Shown piece by piece: positions 17,263 through 28,094 of a stretch of 64,000 nucleotides of DNA. Each line of letters opens with the position of its first letter. Within the stretch, counting starts at the first letter, position 1. The stretch comes from DATAOG01 sp963798075 (GTDB taxonomy: Bacteria > Pseudomonadota > Alphaproteobacteria > Geminicoccales > Geminicoccaceae): the NCBI GenBank assembly GCA_963798075.1, contig CAWCRU010000036.1, forward strand, positions 124,001 through 188,000. Reading direction: 5' to 3'. The position numbers and the translations under genes are program-made. The notes under the pieces are model-generated. The model saw nothing but the letters and a program-made list of their open reading frames with translations, was not told where the DNA came from and searched no databases.

Positions 17263-17340
17263 TCACCTGAGCGAGAGCTCCACGCTCTCGATGCGACCGG
17301 TGAACGGAAACGCGCCCTCGTAGACGTCGGCCGCGGGCAT
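17263..17340 (-). pseudogene. C-terminal tail relic of a second arylsulfatase gene
   Basis: The last codons before the TGA at 17263-17265 read DVYEGAFPFTGRIESVELSLR. This is the same ending as that of the neighbouring sulfatase relic (KDKGKFPFTGTIETVTFDLSQK) in a different sequence version. Nothing recognisable precedes it. It looks like the remaining tail of a tandem paralogue, with most of the gene deleted. Confidence 0.6.
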
Positions 17341-17392
17341 AAGCGGGCCGCCGCGGGGCGGCAACGCGCCGGCCCGCGGCCGCCCATGACAG

Positions 17393-18108
17393 TCACTTCT
17401 GCGACAGGTCGAACGTGACCGTCTCGATGGTCCCGGTGAACGGGAACTTTCCTTTGTCCTTGTAGGCCGGGTCGATCGAGGTGATCGAGTCGCGGCCAAC
17501 CTCGAAGGGCTCCAGGCCGTGGCGGAACGCGGAGCGGGTGAGCTTGCCCTCGCCGGCCAGCTTGTCGTCGACGAGCAGCTTGAGGTCGCCGCCGCCTTCC
17601 TTCGACCCGTCGGGCGTGAACTCGGTCTTCAGCGTCACCTTACCCTCCGGCAACGGCGTCTCGCCCGGGATGGTGACGTCCGCGATGTCGAAGAACGTGT
17701 AGCGGAAGACCGGCTTGTCGTTCATCACGTAGAGCGACCAGCCGGCCGAGGCGATGCTGTGATGGTTGCGGCCCGTCAGCAGCGCGGCCCGGGTCGGGCT
17801 GCACAGGGCGGTCGTGTGGAAGCGGGTGTAGGCGAGGCCGGTCTTCGCGAGCTTGTCCAGATTCGGCGCCGGCACCGGCACGCCGAACGTCGAGGTCATG
17901 CCGAGGCTTTGCGTCATCGAGCAGGATCAGGAGCACGTTCGGTGCGCCTTGCGGCGGCCGCACCGGCTGGGATAGTCCGGCACGGAGTCCGCGATCGTCC
18001 TGCCGATCTGCCTTTGAACGGCGGATCGGGGATCGGCGGCACGCTGCCGTCACGCGGCAGGCGTTCCTGCCCCGACGCCGTAGCGCTGTCGCAAAACCGA
18101 AAAGTTCT
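17393..18108 (-). pseudogene. Degenerate arylsulfatase gene with frameshifts and a large internal deletion
   Basis: Pieces of a large arylsulfatase appear in order but in three frames: an N-terminal PIPDPPFKG segment, then IGRTIADSVPDYPS, then PPQGAPNVLLILLDD, then a longer piece with APNLDKLAKTGLAYTRFH and the active-site motif CSPTR followed by AALLTGRNHHS. The sequence then jumps straight to the C-terminal accessory domain (MNDKPVFRYTFFDI to the end). Full-length relatives are roughly 750-800 residues; some 500 are missing. Several frame breaks together with the deletion indicate true decay rather than a sequencing error. Confidence 0.85.
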
Positions 18109-18285
18109 CGTCAGCCATTCGGCAGCGCGGGGCTTCTCGTGGGGCAGGCCGCCGGCCCTGAGTGGTGGCAGGTGCGTCGGCCGGCAGCGCACCGGCCGAC
18201 GCGATCCTGCGACATCAGTCGCCGATGCTTTGCTTTAGCTTCTCCATCGCCTCGGCGCCGGAGCGGCGCCCTCCGTCGTTTCGGG

Positions 18286-19854
<1,569 letters not shown>

Positions 19855-19948
19855 CGCGTCCACCCCACAGCTACTTGAGCGGCAAACCGGGCGTTTCCGG
19901 GGCCGGCCAGCCGGTCACGGGCAAGCACTGTCAAAGACAGGCCGTGGC

Positions 19949-19973
19949 GGCAAGTAAGTTACGGTAAGCTTAC
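19949..19973. repeat. Left 25-bp inverted repeat flanking the TPR gene
   Basis: This segment is the reverse complement of 21959-21983 at 23 of 25 positions. Each copy contains the palindrome GTAAGCTTAC next to a similar near-palindrome. This copy overlaps the last codons and the stop of the TPR gene. Confidence 0.85.
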
Positions 19974-21781
19974 CCCGACGATCGGCCGCGGCGAGGCGAT
20001 ATCAGCAGGCGACAGTGGAGCTGTCCACCCGGCCTTGATCAGGCCGTCGATCAGCTTCTCGATCAGATCCTCGGGAGTGTTGTGACGCCGCATGGCGGCC
20101 CTCGGGTCTTCCAGGAAAAGTGGGTTGAGTGCCTTGGCCCGGTCAAGCGCGCGCCGCGCTTCGTCCTTGTTCCCCAACTGGCCGTGAATGGCTGCCACGA
20201 GGACCGGAAGCTGGACGGTGCCCGTTCCCACGATCGGCTCGACTTCCGCGAGCGCCGCCTCGTAGCCGCCCCGCCGGTAGTCATCGAGCGCGATAACCAT
20301 GGCGTAGAACCAGGGTGCAGTGATGCTGCGATCGATGGCACGTCGAACGAGGGCGATGCCCCGATCCCAATTTCCCGGCGTAGGCGGTGCGCCAGCCGAC
20401 CTGAGCCCAGCACCTCGGGATTGGTGGAATAGAGCGACAGCAGACGGCGGTTGATCTCGTCGGCCTCGGCAAACTCGCGCCGATAAAAATCCAGGGTGGA
20501 TAGCGCGAGCAGGACGTAGACGTTGTCCGCGTCGAGCTCCGCGGCGTGACGCGCCGTGCTCATGGCCCGGTCAAGGGCCGCCGGGTCGTAGGAACTCGGA
20601 CCGTAGCCGCCGAACCGGTATTCGTCGAGCTGGGCGAATGCGAGGAGCGCCCAGGCATCAGCATAGCCGGGGTCTCTGAGCACGGCCTGCTCCAGGCATC
20701 CACGACTGGGCCCGTAGAGCTCGCGATCGTTCGTTCGCCGATAAGCAAAGGCGCGCAGCACGCAGTCGTAAGCAAACAGGGTCTCCGGACGCTGTTGCCG
20801 GAAGGCATCGGCGGTGATCTCGTTGATGATGCCGTAGGGTTGCGCAAGGTGGCTGGCGAGATCGGCGGCGAGTTGCTCCTGCACGGCGAACACGTTCTCG
20901 GGGGTAAGGGCGCGATCGTAGGTCTGGCTCCAGAGATATTGGCCGATCTGCGCCTTGATCAGATGCACGGTCAGGCGCACCCGATCCGCGTCGCGGCGCA
21001 CGCTTCCCTTGACCACGTAGCCGACGTCGAGCCGCTGGCCGACCTCGACCGGGTCGGCGCTCGGCTTTTCCTGGAAACTGGCGTAGGCCGAGTACAGCCG
21101 GAGCTCGCCGAAGCGCATCAGGTTGGAGATCAGCTCCTCGGTCAGCCCCGCGGCGAACACGTCGCCAGTATCAGCTTTGGAGAGATCCTCGAACGGCAAG
21201 ACGATGATCGCGGGGCCCCGCTCCTGCGGCGCCGGGCGTTCGACCGCCGCTTGCTGGGTCAGCGCTTCGGATCGCAACCAGAGGGCGGTGACCAGCACGA
21301 GGCCGGCAAGCGCCAGTCCGCCCAGAGCCCAAAGACCGTGTTTCAACGAGCGCCGGCGGGAAGGCGAAGCCTCTACGACGGCGTCATCGGCGCTCTCGCC
21401 GGCCCCTTGCCAGCTGAAGGTCGGCACGTAACTGCCCTTGGGGATCTGGATCCGGACCGGATCGGCGCGACCGCCCTCGAGATAGTAGAGATCGAGCCGG
21501 CGGCGCAGCTTGCCCGCCTCCATGCGCACGACCGGATCGTTCTGGGGATCGAAGGCGGGGTCGCGGCCGAACACCTCGACGCCGATCGTATAGCCCTTCA
21601 GGCGATCCGCCCGCCCGGCCAGCGCCTCCTCGACGACGAATTGCAGAAAGCTCTTGAGCCGATCGCTGGCATTGAACTCGGTGCTCGCGAGGATGCCCTG
21701 CAGTTCCTCGCGAACGGCCTTGGGCGGCGGCTGGCGATCGGTACGATCGTCGGCGGCGTCAGGCCCGCATTGTTCCAACAT
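19959..21781 (-). CDS. Membrane TPR protein with TolB/FlgO-like domain, frameshifted twice
   Basis: About 605 residues. A cytoplasmic N-terminal region (LKSFLQFVVEEALAGRADRLKGYTI, VVRMEAGKLRRRL) typical of a family often named adenylate-cyclase-like TPR proteins is followed by one membrane helix near residue 150, a periplasmic FlgO/TolB-like domain (IIVLPFEDLSKAD, GLTEELISNLMRF) and TPR-like helices. The frame breaks at 20406-20408 and 20371-20373; deleting one base at each restores AQVGWRTAYAG and NWDRGIALVRRAIDRS and the rest. The ATG at 21781 has GGGAGG eight bases upstream. The gene is enclosed by 25-bp inverted repeats. No cyclase catalytic domain is present. Confidence 0.8.
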
Positions 21782-21958
21782 CGCGGCGCCTCCCGGTGAC
21801 CGCGCTCGTTGCAAATCGGCGCCCGACGTGCGCCGGCCCCGAGGCCGGCGGCTCGCTATAGCACGCTGGCCGCGATGGCGCCACGCTTCTACTCAAGGGC
21901 GTGCCATAGGCATCGCCCGCGGCCATGGGCTCTGGCGGGAAGCGGCACCAGCCCCCCC

Positions 21959-21983
21959 GTAAGCTTACGGTAGCTTACTTGCC
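21959..21983. repeat. Right 25-bp inverted repeat flanking the TPR gene
   Basis: Pairs with 19949-19973 as an inverted repeat (two mismatches) and lies about 180 bases upstream of the TPR start. The pair encloses 2.03 kb with exactly one gene. I see no target-site duplication outside the pair. Confidence 0.85.
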
Positions 21984-22042
21984 GATCGCGCCCGGGCAGT
22001 GCCTCCTTCGGGTCAGCCACTCGAGGGGTGTTGGCCTCGTTC

Positions 22043-22318
22043 ATGCCCGGAGTCACTCGTCAGGTCATCGCGCGCTTCCCGGCTCACGAGCTGGCGATCG
22101 AGCGCCTGGCGCGGCGTAGCGAGAGCTTCCGCGAGATGTGTGAGGAATACGCTGACGGCATCGAAGCCCTCGAGCGCTGGCAACGGGCCGCGCTGCCGAA
22201 GGCCAGCCTCGACGAGCTCGGCGGCCTGTTGGCCGATCTCGAGGCGGAGATCCTCGCGGCGCTCGAGCAGGATGCGAGGGCCGGCCTCGGCCCCCGCGGT
22301 CGCACCGGCGGGCTCTGA
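22043..22318 (+). CDS. Small conserved-type hypothetical protein
   Basis: A 91-residue, helix-rich acidic protein (RQVIARFPAHELAIERLARRSESFREMCEEYADGIEALERW) with codon use like the surrounding genes. The RFPAH...RRL-R-FR-LCEEY pattern resembles short proteins of unknown function found near metabolic genes in Alphaproteobacteria; no catalytic residues are evident. A GTG at 22028 is an alternative start; neither has an ideal ribosome site. It ends 86 bases before the helicase gene. Confidence 0.6.
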   Translation: MPGVTRQVIARFPAHELAIERLARRSESFREMCEEYADGIEALERWQRAALPKASLDELGGLLADLEAEILAALEQDARAGLGPRGRTGGL

Positions 22319-22404
22319 TCCGATCGCTCGGATGGCGCGGGACGGTACCCGAGGCCGTGCGTCACCCCCTTGTCAGGGCGGCCCCGGGTTCGCATAGTCA
22401 GAGC

Positions 22405-24897
22405 ATGGCGTTGCTGCCGTCCGAACGCTCGCGCGTGCTCGCCGTGCTCGGGCCGACCAACACCGGCAAGACCCACTTCGCGGTCGAGCGGATGCTGGCC
22501 CACCGGAGCGGCCTGATCGGGTGCCCGCTGCGCCTGCTCGCCCGCGAGATCTACGACCGGATCGTGACCCAGAAAGGCGCCGCGGCAGTCGCCCTGATCA
22601 CCGGCGAAGAGCGCATCCAGCCCGCCTCGGCCCGCTATTTCGTCGCCACCGTCGAGGCGATGCCCGTGGACCTCGAGCCCTCCTTCCTCGCGGTCGACGA
22701 GATCCAGCTGTGCGCCGATCTCGAGCGCGGCCATGTGTTCACCGACCGGTTGCTGCGCGCCCGCGGCCGCGACGAGACCATGTTCCTCGGCGCCGACACC
22801 ATCCGGCCGCTCCTGAAGCAGCTGGTGCCCGAGGCCGAGGTGATCACCCGGCCCCGCTTCTCGAACCTCACCTATGCGCCGCCCGCCAAGGTCACCCGGC
22901 TGCCGCGCCGCAGTGCGATCGTCGCCTTCACCGCCGAGGACGTCTATGCGCTGGCCGAGCTGGTCCGCCGCCAGCGGGGCGGGGCCGCCGTCGTGCTCGG
23001 GGCGCTCAGCCCGCGCACCCGCAACGCCCAGGTCGCCCTCTATCAGGCCGGCGAGGTCGACTATCTGATCGCGACCGACGCGATCGGCATGGGCCTCAAC
23101 ATGGACGTCGGCCACGTGGCCCTCGCGAGCCTCGTCAAGTTCGACGGCCACGAGCGGCGGCCGCTGCGCACGCCCGAGATCGCCCAGATCGCCGGCCGCG
23201 CCGGCCGCCACATGCAGGACGGCACCTTCGGCACCACCCGGGACGCGGGCGGTCTCGATCCCAAGACCGTCGAGGCGGTCGAAGGCCACGACTTCGCAGC
23301 GCTCCGGCACCTGCGCTGGCGCAGCGCCGAGCTCGACCTCGGCTCGCTGCACGGCCTGCTCGCCTCGCTCGATGCGTCACCGCCGGCCGCCTGCCTGCTG
23401 CGGACCGGCAATGCCCTCGACCACGTCAGCCTCAAAATGCTCGGCCGGCGCCCGGAGGTGCGCGAACGGGCGGCGACGCCCGCGGGCGTGCGCCTGCTCT
23501 GGGCGGTCTGCCAGATCCCGGATTTCCGCAAGACGCTCAACGAGGCGCATCTGCATCTGCTGGCGACCGTGTTCGGCCACCTCGCCGACCGCGGCGGCCG
23601 GCTGCCGACCGACTGGGTGGCTGATCAGGTCGCCCGCCTCGAGCGCACCGATGGCGACATCGACGCTCTGATCGCGCGCCTTGCCCACATCCGCACCTGG
23701 ACCTACGTCGCGCACCACGCCGACTGGCTGCGCGACGCCCGGCACTGGCAGGAGCGGACGCGCGCGGTCGAGGACGGCCTGAGCGATGCCCTGCACGATC
23801 GCCTGACCCAGCGCTTCGTCGACCGGCGGACCCAGATGCTGCTCAAGGGGCTCTTGAACGGCGAGCAGCTGGCCGCGGTCGAGGACGACGGCGCGATCCT
23901 GGTCGACAGCCAGGTGGTCGGGCGGCTCGAGGGGCTGCGCTACCGGCTCGAGCCGGGCGCCGCCGATGCCGAGCGGCGAGCGCTCAGCAGCGCCGCCCGG
24001 CGCGTCCTGGTGCCCGAGCTGAAGCGCCGCGCCAAGGCCCTGATCGGTGCCCCGGACGCCGCCTTCGCACTCACCGAGGGCGCCGTCATCACCTGGCGCT
24101 ACGGCGGCGCGCTCGACCCCGCGCCGGTCGGCCGTCTGCTGCCGGGTGCCACGGCGCTCGCGCCCCGGCTCGAGCCGCTGGTCGCCGACAGCTTGAGCAC
24201 CCCGGCGCGCGCCGCCGTCCGCCAGCGTCTGGCGCAATGGCTGGACGCGCATCTGAGGACGCTGATGCGGCCGCTCCGGCGCCTGCAGGCGGCCGGGCTT
24301 GACGGCCCCGGCCGCGGCCTCGCCTTCCTTCTGGTCGAAGAGCTGGGCAACGTTCGGACCGCCGCCGCCCGCGCCGTCCTGAACGGGCTCGGCGCGGCCG
24401 ATCGCGATCATCTGACCCGCCTCGGGGTGCGCTTCGGGACCCGCCACCTCTATCTGCCGGCCATGCTCAGACCCGGGGTCATCGAGCTCCGGGCGCAGCT
24501 CTGGTCGGTGCACAACCGAGCGACCGGCCTGGCGCTGCCGGCAACGGGGCGCCCGACGCTCGCGGCAGAAGATCTGCCGCCGGGCTTTGCCGAAGCGATC
24601 GGCTTCGAGCCGCTCGGCGCCATCTGCCTGCGGGTCGACGTCGTCGAGCGACTGGCGGCGCGACTTCGGGCGCTCGCGCGCCAGGGTCCCTTTGCGCTCG
24701 GCCCGGAACTCCTGGCGCTGACCGAGCTCGAGCCCGCCGATCTGGCGCCGGTGGTCGAGGCGCTGGGCTATGGCCGGGAAGCGGGGGACCGCTACGTCCG
24801 CCGGGCGCGGCCGGGCCGGCATGGCGGCGGCCGGGACCGGACGAGCCCTGGCGCCTCGCCGTTCGCGGCGCTACGCGGACTTCGCCTCAGCGGATGA
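22405..24897 (+). CDS. SUV3-like DEAD/DExH-box RNA helicase
   Basis: The 830-residue helicase has Walker A GPTNTGKT (16-23), a DEIQ box (98-101), TDAIGMGLNM and the motif VI-like QIAGRAGR, the pattern of SUV3/MgpS-type helicases common in Alphaproteobacteria. Human SUV3 unwinds RNA for the mitochondrial degradosome, so RNA turnover is a reasonable role. The C-terminal 350 residues are family-specific. The ATG at 22405 immediately precedes the conserved N-terminus. Its TGA overlaps the ATG of the S4-domain gene, a pairing seen in related genomes. Confidence 0.92.
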   Translation: MALLPSERSRVLAVLGPTNTGKTHFAVERMLAHRSGLIGCPLRLLAREIYDRIVTQKGAAAVALITGEERIQPASARYFVATVEAMPVDLEPSFLAVDEIQLCADLERGHVFTDRLLRARGRDETMFLGADTIRPLLKQLVPEAEVITRPRFSNLTYAPPAKVTRLPRRSAIVAFTAEDVYALAELVRRQRGGAAVVLGALSPRTRNAQVALYQAGEVDYLIATDAIGMGLNMDVGHVALASLVKFDGHERRPLRTPEIAQIAGRAGRHMQDGTFGTTRDAGGLDPKTVEAVEGHDFAALRHLRWRSAELDLGSLHGLLASLDASPPAACLLRTGNALDHVSLKMLGRRPEVRERAATPAGVRLLWAVCQIPDFRKTLNEAHLHLLATVFGHLADRGGRLPTDWVADQVARLERTDGDIDALIARLAHIRTWTYVAHHADWLRDARHWQERTRAVEDGLSDALHDRLTQRFVDRRTQMLLKGLLNGEQLAAVEDDGAILVDSQVVGRLEGLRYRLEPGAADAERRALSSAARRVLVPELKRRAKALIGAPDAAFALTEGAVITWRYGGALDPAPVGRLLPGATALAPRLEPLVADSLSTPARAAVRQRLAQWLDAHLRTLMRPLRRLQAAGLDGPGRGLAFLLVEELGNVRTAAARAVLNGLGAADRDHLTRLGVRFGTRHLYLPAMLRPGVIELRAQLWSVHNRATGLALPATGRPTLAAEDLPPGFAEAIGFEPLGAICLRVDVVERLAARLRALARQGPFALGPELLALTELEPADLAPVVEALGYGREAGDRYVRRARPGRHGGGRDRTSPGASPFAALRGLRLSG

Positions 24898-25199
24898 GGG
24901 AATTCGAGCCGTCGGTTCCCGAGCCGTCGTCTGAAGAGGGTCTGCGGCTCGACAAGTGGCTCTGGCAGGCGCGCTTCTTCAAGACGCGGGCGCTCGCGGC
25001 AGCCCTCGCCGGCCGGCGCAAGGTCCGGATCAACCGCATGCTGGTCACCAAGCCGCACTACCGGGTGCGCCCGGGCGACGTCCTGACCTTTCCCCAGGGC
25101 CACGCGATCCGGATCGTGCGGGTGCTGGCGCTCGGTACCCGGCGCGGCCCGGCGAGCGAGGCGCAGGCGCTCTACGAGGAGGTGCGCGACCAGAGCTGA
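24894..25199 (+). CDS. S4-domain RNA-binding protein (Hsp15-like)
   Basis: A 101-residue protein consisting of an S4 RNA-binding domain: LRLDKWLWQARFFKTRALAA followed by GRRKVRINR and HYRVRPGDVLTF. This matches Hsp15/HslR-type proteins, which bind stalled 50S subunits carrying nascent chains. The ATG overlaps the helicase stop by four bases, so the two are probably translated together; both concern RNA. Confidence 0.92.
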   Translation: MREFEPSVPEPSSEEGLRLDKWLWQARFFKTRALAAALAGRRKVRINRMLVTKPHYRVRPGDVLTFPQGHAIRIVRVLALGTRRGPASEAQALYEEVRDQS

Positions 25200-25273
25200 C
25201 GCCGCGCCGCCTGCCAGGACCGCATGGCCCCGGCCCGACTTGCCCAGCCGATCGGGCGGACCTATACCACGCT

Positions 25274-27304
25274 ATGCCTTGCCCCCGCGGCCCTCGGGCG
25301 CGATCGCCCGTTTTGACCCAAGCCGAGCGCCCGAAGAGCCTCGAACGAGCACTGTCGAGCCAGGCGCTCCCGCCGCGAAGACGCGCATGCTTGATGCTGG
25401 CCTTGCTGGCCGCGCTCTGGTTCGGGCCGGGGGTGGTGCCGGTCGCCGGCGCGCGCGAGGCCGCGACCCCGTTTGCCGAGGGCCCGCTGACACCGCCCGA
25501 TACCACGAGCCCTCGCGGCACGCTCAGAAGCCTGAGCACGAACATCTACGACGCCTATCGGATCTACGTCGATCGGAACCTCTATTCGCGCACGGCGCCG
25601 CCCCAGGCTCGCGACCACCTGCGGCGCGCGGTCCGCTGCCTCAATCTCGCCGCCGTACCGCCCGCGCTGAGCCGCGATGTCGGCCTCGAAGCGGCGCTGA
25701 TGCTCAAAGAGGTGCTCGACCGGATCGAGCTGCCGCCACCGGAAGACATCCCGGGCGACGAGACCCAGCCGATGCCCGACAAGTGGGTCGTACCGGGGAC
25801 CGAGATCATGATTGCGCGGGTCGCCACCGGGCCGCTTGCCGGCGAGTATCTGTTCACGCCGGAAACCGTGGCGCGCGCGCATGAGTTCTACGACAGGGTC
25901 GAGGATCTGCCCTACCAGCCCGGTGCCGCCGAAGGCGTTTACCACCTGTATCAGTTCGCACCGGGCTGGATGGTCCCGCGAGCCGTGATGACCGCGATGC
26001 CGGCGGCGCTGAAGCGGCCCTATTTCGGCGAGGCCTTGTGGCAGTGGCTGGCCCTCGGGATCGTGCTGCTCGGCGGCGGCGGCCTGCTTGGCCTGACCTT
26101 CGTCTGGCAGAGCCGGCGCTTTGGCATCTTCGGCGACCGGCTTGGCTGTCTGACGCTGCCGATTTGCGGCATGGCGCTCGCCAAGGCCCTGGCTTACCTG
26201 ATCGACCAGCAGATCGGCATTACCGGCGAGCTCCTTCTGTCTCTCGAGCTCGCCCTCGACGTTGTCTTCTATGCCTTCGTCGCGATCCTCGTCGTCGCGC
26301 TCGCGGGCGTCGTCATCGGTCTGATTCTCTCCTACGGCCGGTTCCGGCGGCGCAGCGTCGATGCCCACCTGGTCCGGGTCAGCCTGCGCATCATCATGAT
26401 CTGCCTGCTCGGGGTGGTCCTGGTGCAGGCGACCAACGCCCTCGGCCTGCCGCTCACCGCCGTGCTCACGGGCCTTGGCATCGGAGGCCTGGCCTTTGCG
26501 CTCGCGGCCCAGAGCACGATCGAAAACGTGATCTCGGGCATCACGCTGTTTGCCGATCGCCCGGTCCGGGTCGGCGACTTCTGCCAGTTCGGCGACAAGC
26601 TCGGCACGATCGAAGAGATCGGCCTGCGCTCGACGCGGGTGCGCACCCTCGACCGGACCGTGATCACGATCCCCAACGCCGAGTTCGCGAAGCTCCAGCT
26701 CGAGAACTTCACGAGGCGCGACCGCATCCTGCTCAAAACCATCCTCCGCGTGCGCTACGAGACCACGCCCGAGCAGCTTCGGCTGCTGCCGGTGCAGCTG
26801 CGCGAGATGCTGCTCGCCCATCCGAAGGTTTTGGACGACCCGGTGCGCGTGCGGTTCGCGGGGTTTGGCGGCTATTCGCTCGATTTCGAGGTCTTCGCCT
26901 ACGTCGGGACCAGCGACTGGAGCGATTTCCTGGCGATCCGCGAGGACATCTTTTTGCGCATGGCGGACATCGTCTATGCGGCCGGCACATCCTTTGCGTT
27001 CCCCTCGCAGACCCACTATCTGGTCCAGGATCCGGGTCTCGACGCAGTGGCCCCGCCGGCCGCGCCAGCCGCGTTCGAGAGCTGGCGCAACGAGGGGCCG
27101 CCGCCCTTCCCGGGTCTGGCGGACGGGGAGCGTGCGCGCGATGCGCGCGACCAGAAAGCTCCCGCCGCGTCGCCGGCGGCGACGACGAACGGCCCCGACG
27201 GCGGTGCTCAGGCCGACGAGGGGGACGGGCGGCGCGCCAAGACGACCCGCACCGGCTCGCGCCGGGGACGCCGGCAGCGCAGCCCGGGCGCGCCGGCTCG
27301 CTGA
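25274..27304 (+). CDS. MscS-family mechanosensitive ion channel
   Basis: About 676 residues with a signal-like N-terminus, a periplasmic domain of about 200 residues, several membrane helices, and the MscS pore and beta domain: the glycine/alanine-rich pore helix GLGIGGLAFALAAQSTIENV, then FADRPVRVGDFCQFGDKLGTIEEIGLRSTRVRTLD and ITIPNAEF. It opens under membrane tension to release solutes in osmotic downshock. The C-terminus is a disordered, charged tail rich in R, G and T. The start is uncertain: an ATG at 25394 would give a compact signal peptide, whereas 25274 adds a basic leader. It converges with yggS, four bases away. Confidence 0.9.
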   Translation: MPCPRGPRARSPVLTQAERPKSLERALSSQALPPRRRACLMLALLAALWFGPGVVPVAGAREAATPFAEGPLTPPDTTSPRGTLRSLSTNIYDAYRIYVDRNLYSRTAPPQARDHLRRAVRCLNLAAVPPALSRDVGLEAALMLKEVLDRIELPPPEDIPGDETQPMPDKWVVPGTEIMIARVATGPLAGEYLFTPETVARAHEFYDRVEDLPYQPGAAEGVYHLYQFAPGWMVPRAVMTAMPAALKRPYFGEALWQWLALGIVLLGGGGLLGLTFVWQSRRFGIFGDRLGCLTLPICGMALAKALAYLIDQQIGITGELLLSLELALDVVFYAFVAILVVALAGVVIGLILSYGRFRRRSVDAHLVRVSLRIIMICLLGVVLVQATNALGLPLTAVLTGLGIGGLAFALAAQSTIENVISGITLFADRPVRVGDFCQFGDKLGTIEEIGLRSTRVRTLDRTVITIPNAEFAKLQLENFTRRDRILLKTILRVRYETTPEQLRLLPVQLREMLLAHPKVLDDPVRVRFAGFGGYSLDFEVFAYVGTSDWSDFLAIREDIFLRMADIVYAAGTSFAFPSQTHYLVQDPGLDAVAPPAAPAAFESWRNEGPPPFPGLADGERARDARDQKAPAASPAATTNGPDGGAQADEGDGRRAKTTRTGSRRGRRQRSPGAPAR

Positions 27305-27308
27305 GCGC

Positions 27309-28013
27309 TCAGCCCTTCGGCGGCCGCGCGCCGAAGATCGCGCTGCCGACCCGGACGTAGGTCGCCCCGAACTGCACCGCGATCTCGAAGTCGGCGCTCA
27401 TGCCCATGCTGAGGCTCGCGAGCCCGTTGCGCGCGGCGATCTTGGCGAGCAGGGCGAAATGCGGCGACGGCTCCTCGCTCTCGGGCGGGATCGCCATCAG
27501 GCCCGCGACCGGCAGGCCGAGCTCGTCCCGGCATTCTTTGATGAACGCGTCGGCGGCGGCCGGCCAGACCCCGGCCTTTTGCGCCTCCTCGCCGGTGTTG
27601 ACCTGGACGAAGCAGACCGGCCGGCGGCCCTGGCGCGTCATCTCAGCGGCGAGCACGCGCGCGAGCTTGGGCCGGTCGAGCGTCTCGATCACGTCGAACA
27701 GAGCAACCACGTCTTTGGCCTTGTTGGTCTGGATCGGGCCGATCATGTGGAGCTGGAGGCCCTGATAGCGCGCCCGTAGAGCGGGCCAGCGCGCCTTTGC
27801 CTCCTGTAGGTAGTTCTCGCCGAACACCCGTTGCCCGGCCGCGAGCGCGGCCCCCACCCGCTCGTCGGGCTGCGCCTTGCTGACCGCGACCAGGGTCACC
27901 TCCGAGGGCGCCCGGCCGACCGCGCGCGCGGCCGCCTCGATCCGCTCACGGATCGCGCCCAGATGAACCTCGAGCCCGGGCGCAACGATGGCTTGTTCGG
28001 CGGCGCCGGTCAT
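27309..28013 (-). CDS. yggS: YggS/PROSC-family pyridoxal-phosphate homeostasis protein
   Basis: A 234-residue PLP-binding TIM-barrel protein: TLVAVSKAQP contains the PLP lysine, then GENYLQEA, LHMIGPIQTNKAK, QVNTGEEAQKAG and the C-terminal GMSADFEIAVQFGATYVRVGSAIFG. Members buffer pyridoxal phosphate and affect amino-acid metabolism. The ATG has GAGGAG upstream. It is divergent from the hydroxylase pair, with about 80 bases between, and convergent with mscS. Confidence 0.95.
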   Translation of the reverse strand: MTGAAEQAIVAPGLEVHLGAIRERIEAAARAVGRAPSEVTLVAVSKAQPDERVGAALAAGQRVFGENYLQEAKARWPALRARYQGLQLHMIGPIQTNKAKDVVALFDVIETLDRPKLARVLAAEMTRQGRRPVCFVQVNTGEEAQKAGVWPAAADAFIKECRDELGLPVAGLMAIPPESEEPSPHFALLAKIAARNGLASLSMGMSADFEIAVQFGATYVRVGSAIFGARPPKG

Positions 28014-28094
28014 GTAAGCTCCTCGTGCTGGTGCCCGCACCAGCCTAGCCAACGCCCGGCCTTGGCTCAACGTGCCTGAGGGAGGACCGGCCGC

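Noticed and set aside
25045..26990. Several minus-strand frames across the MscS gene
   Set aside because: Antisense shadows with low-complexity Arg/Pro/Ala content; the plus strand encodes a complete MscS channel.
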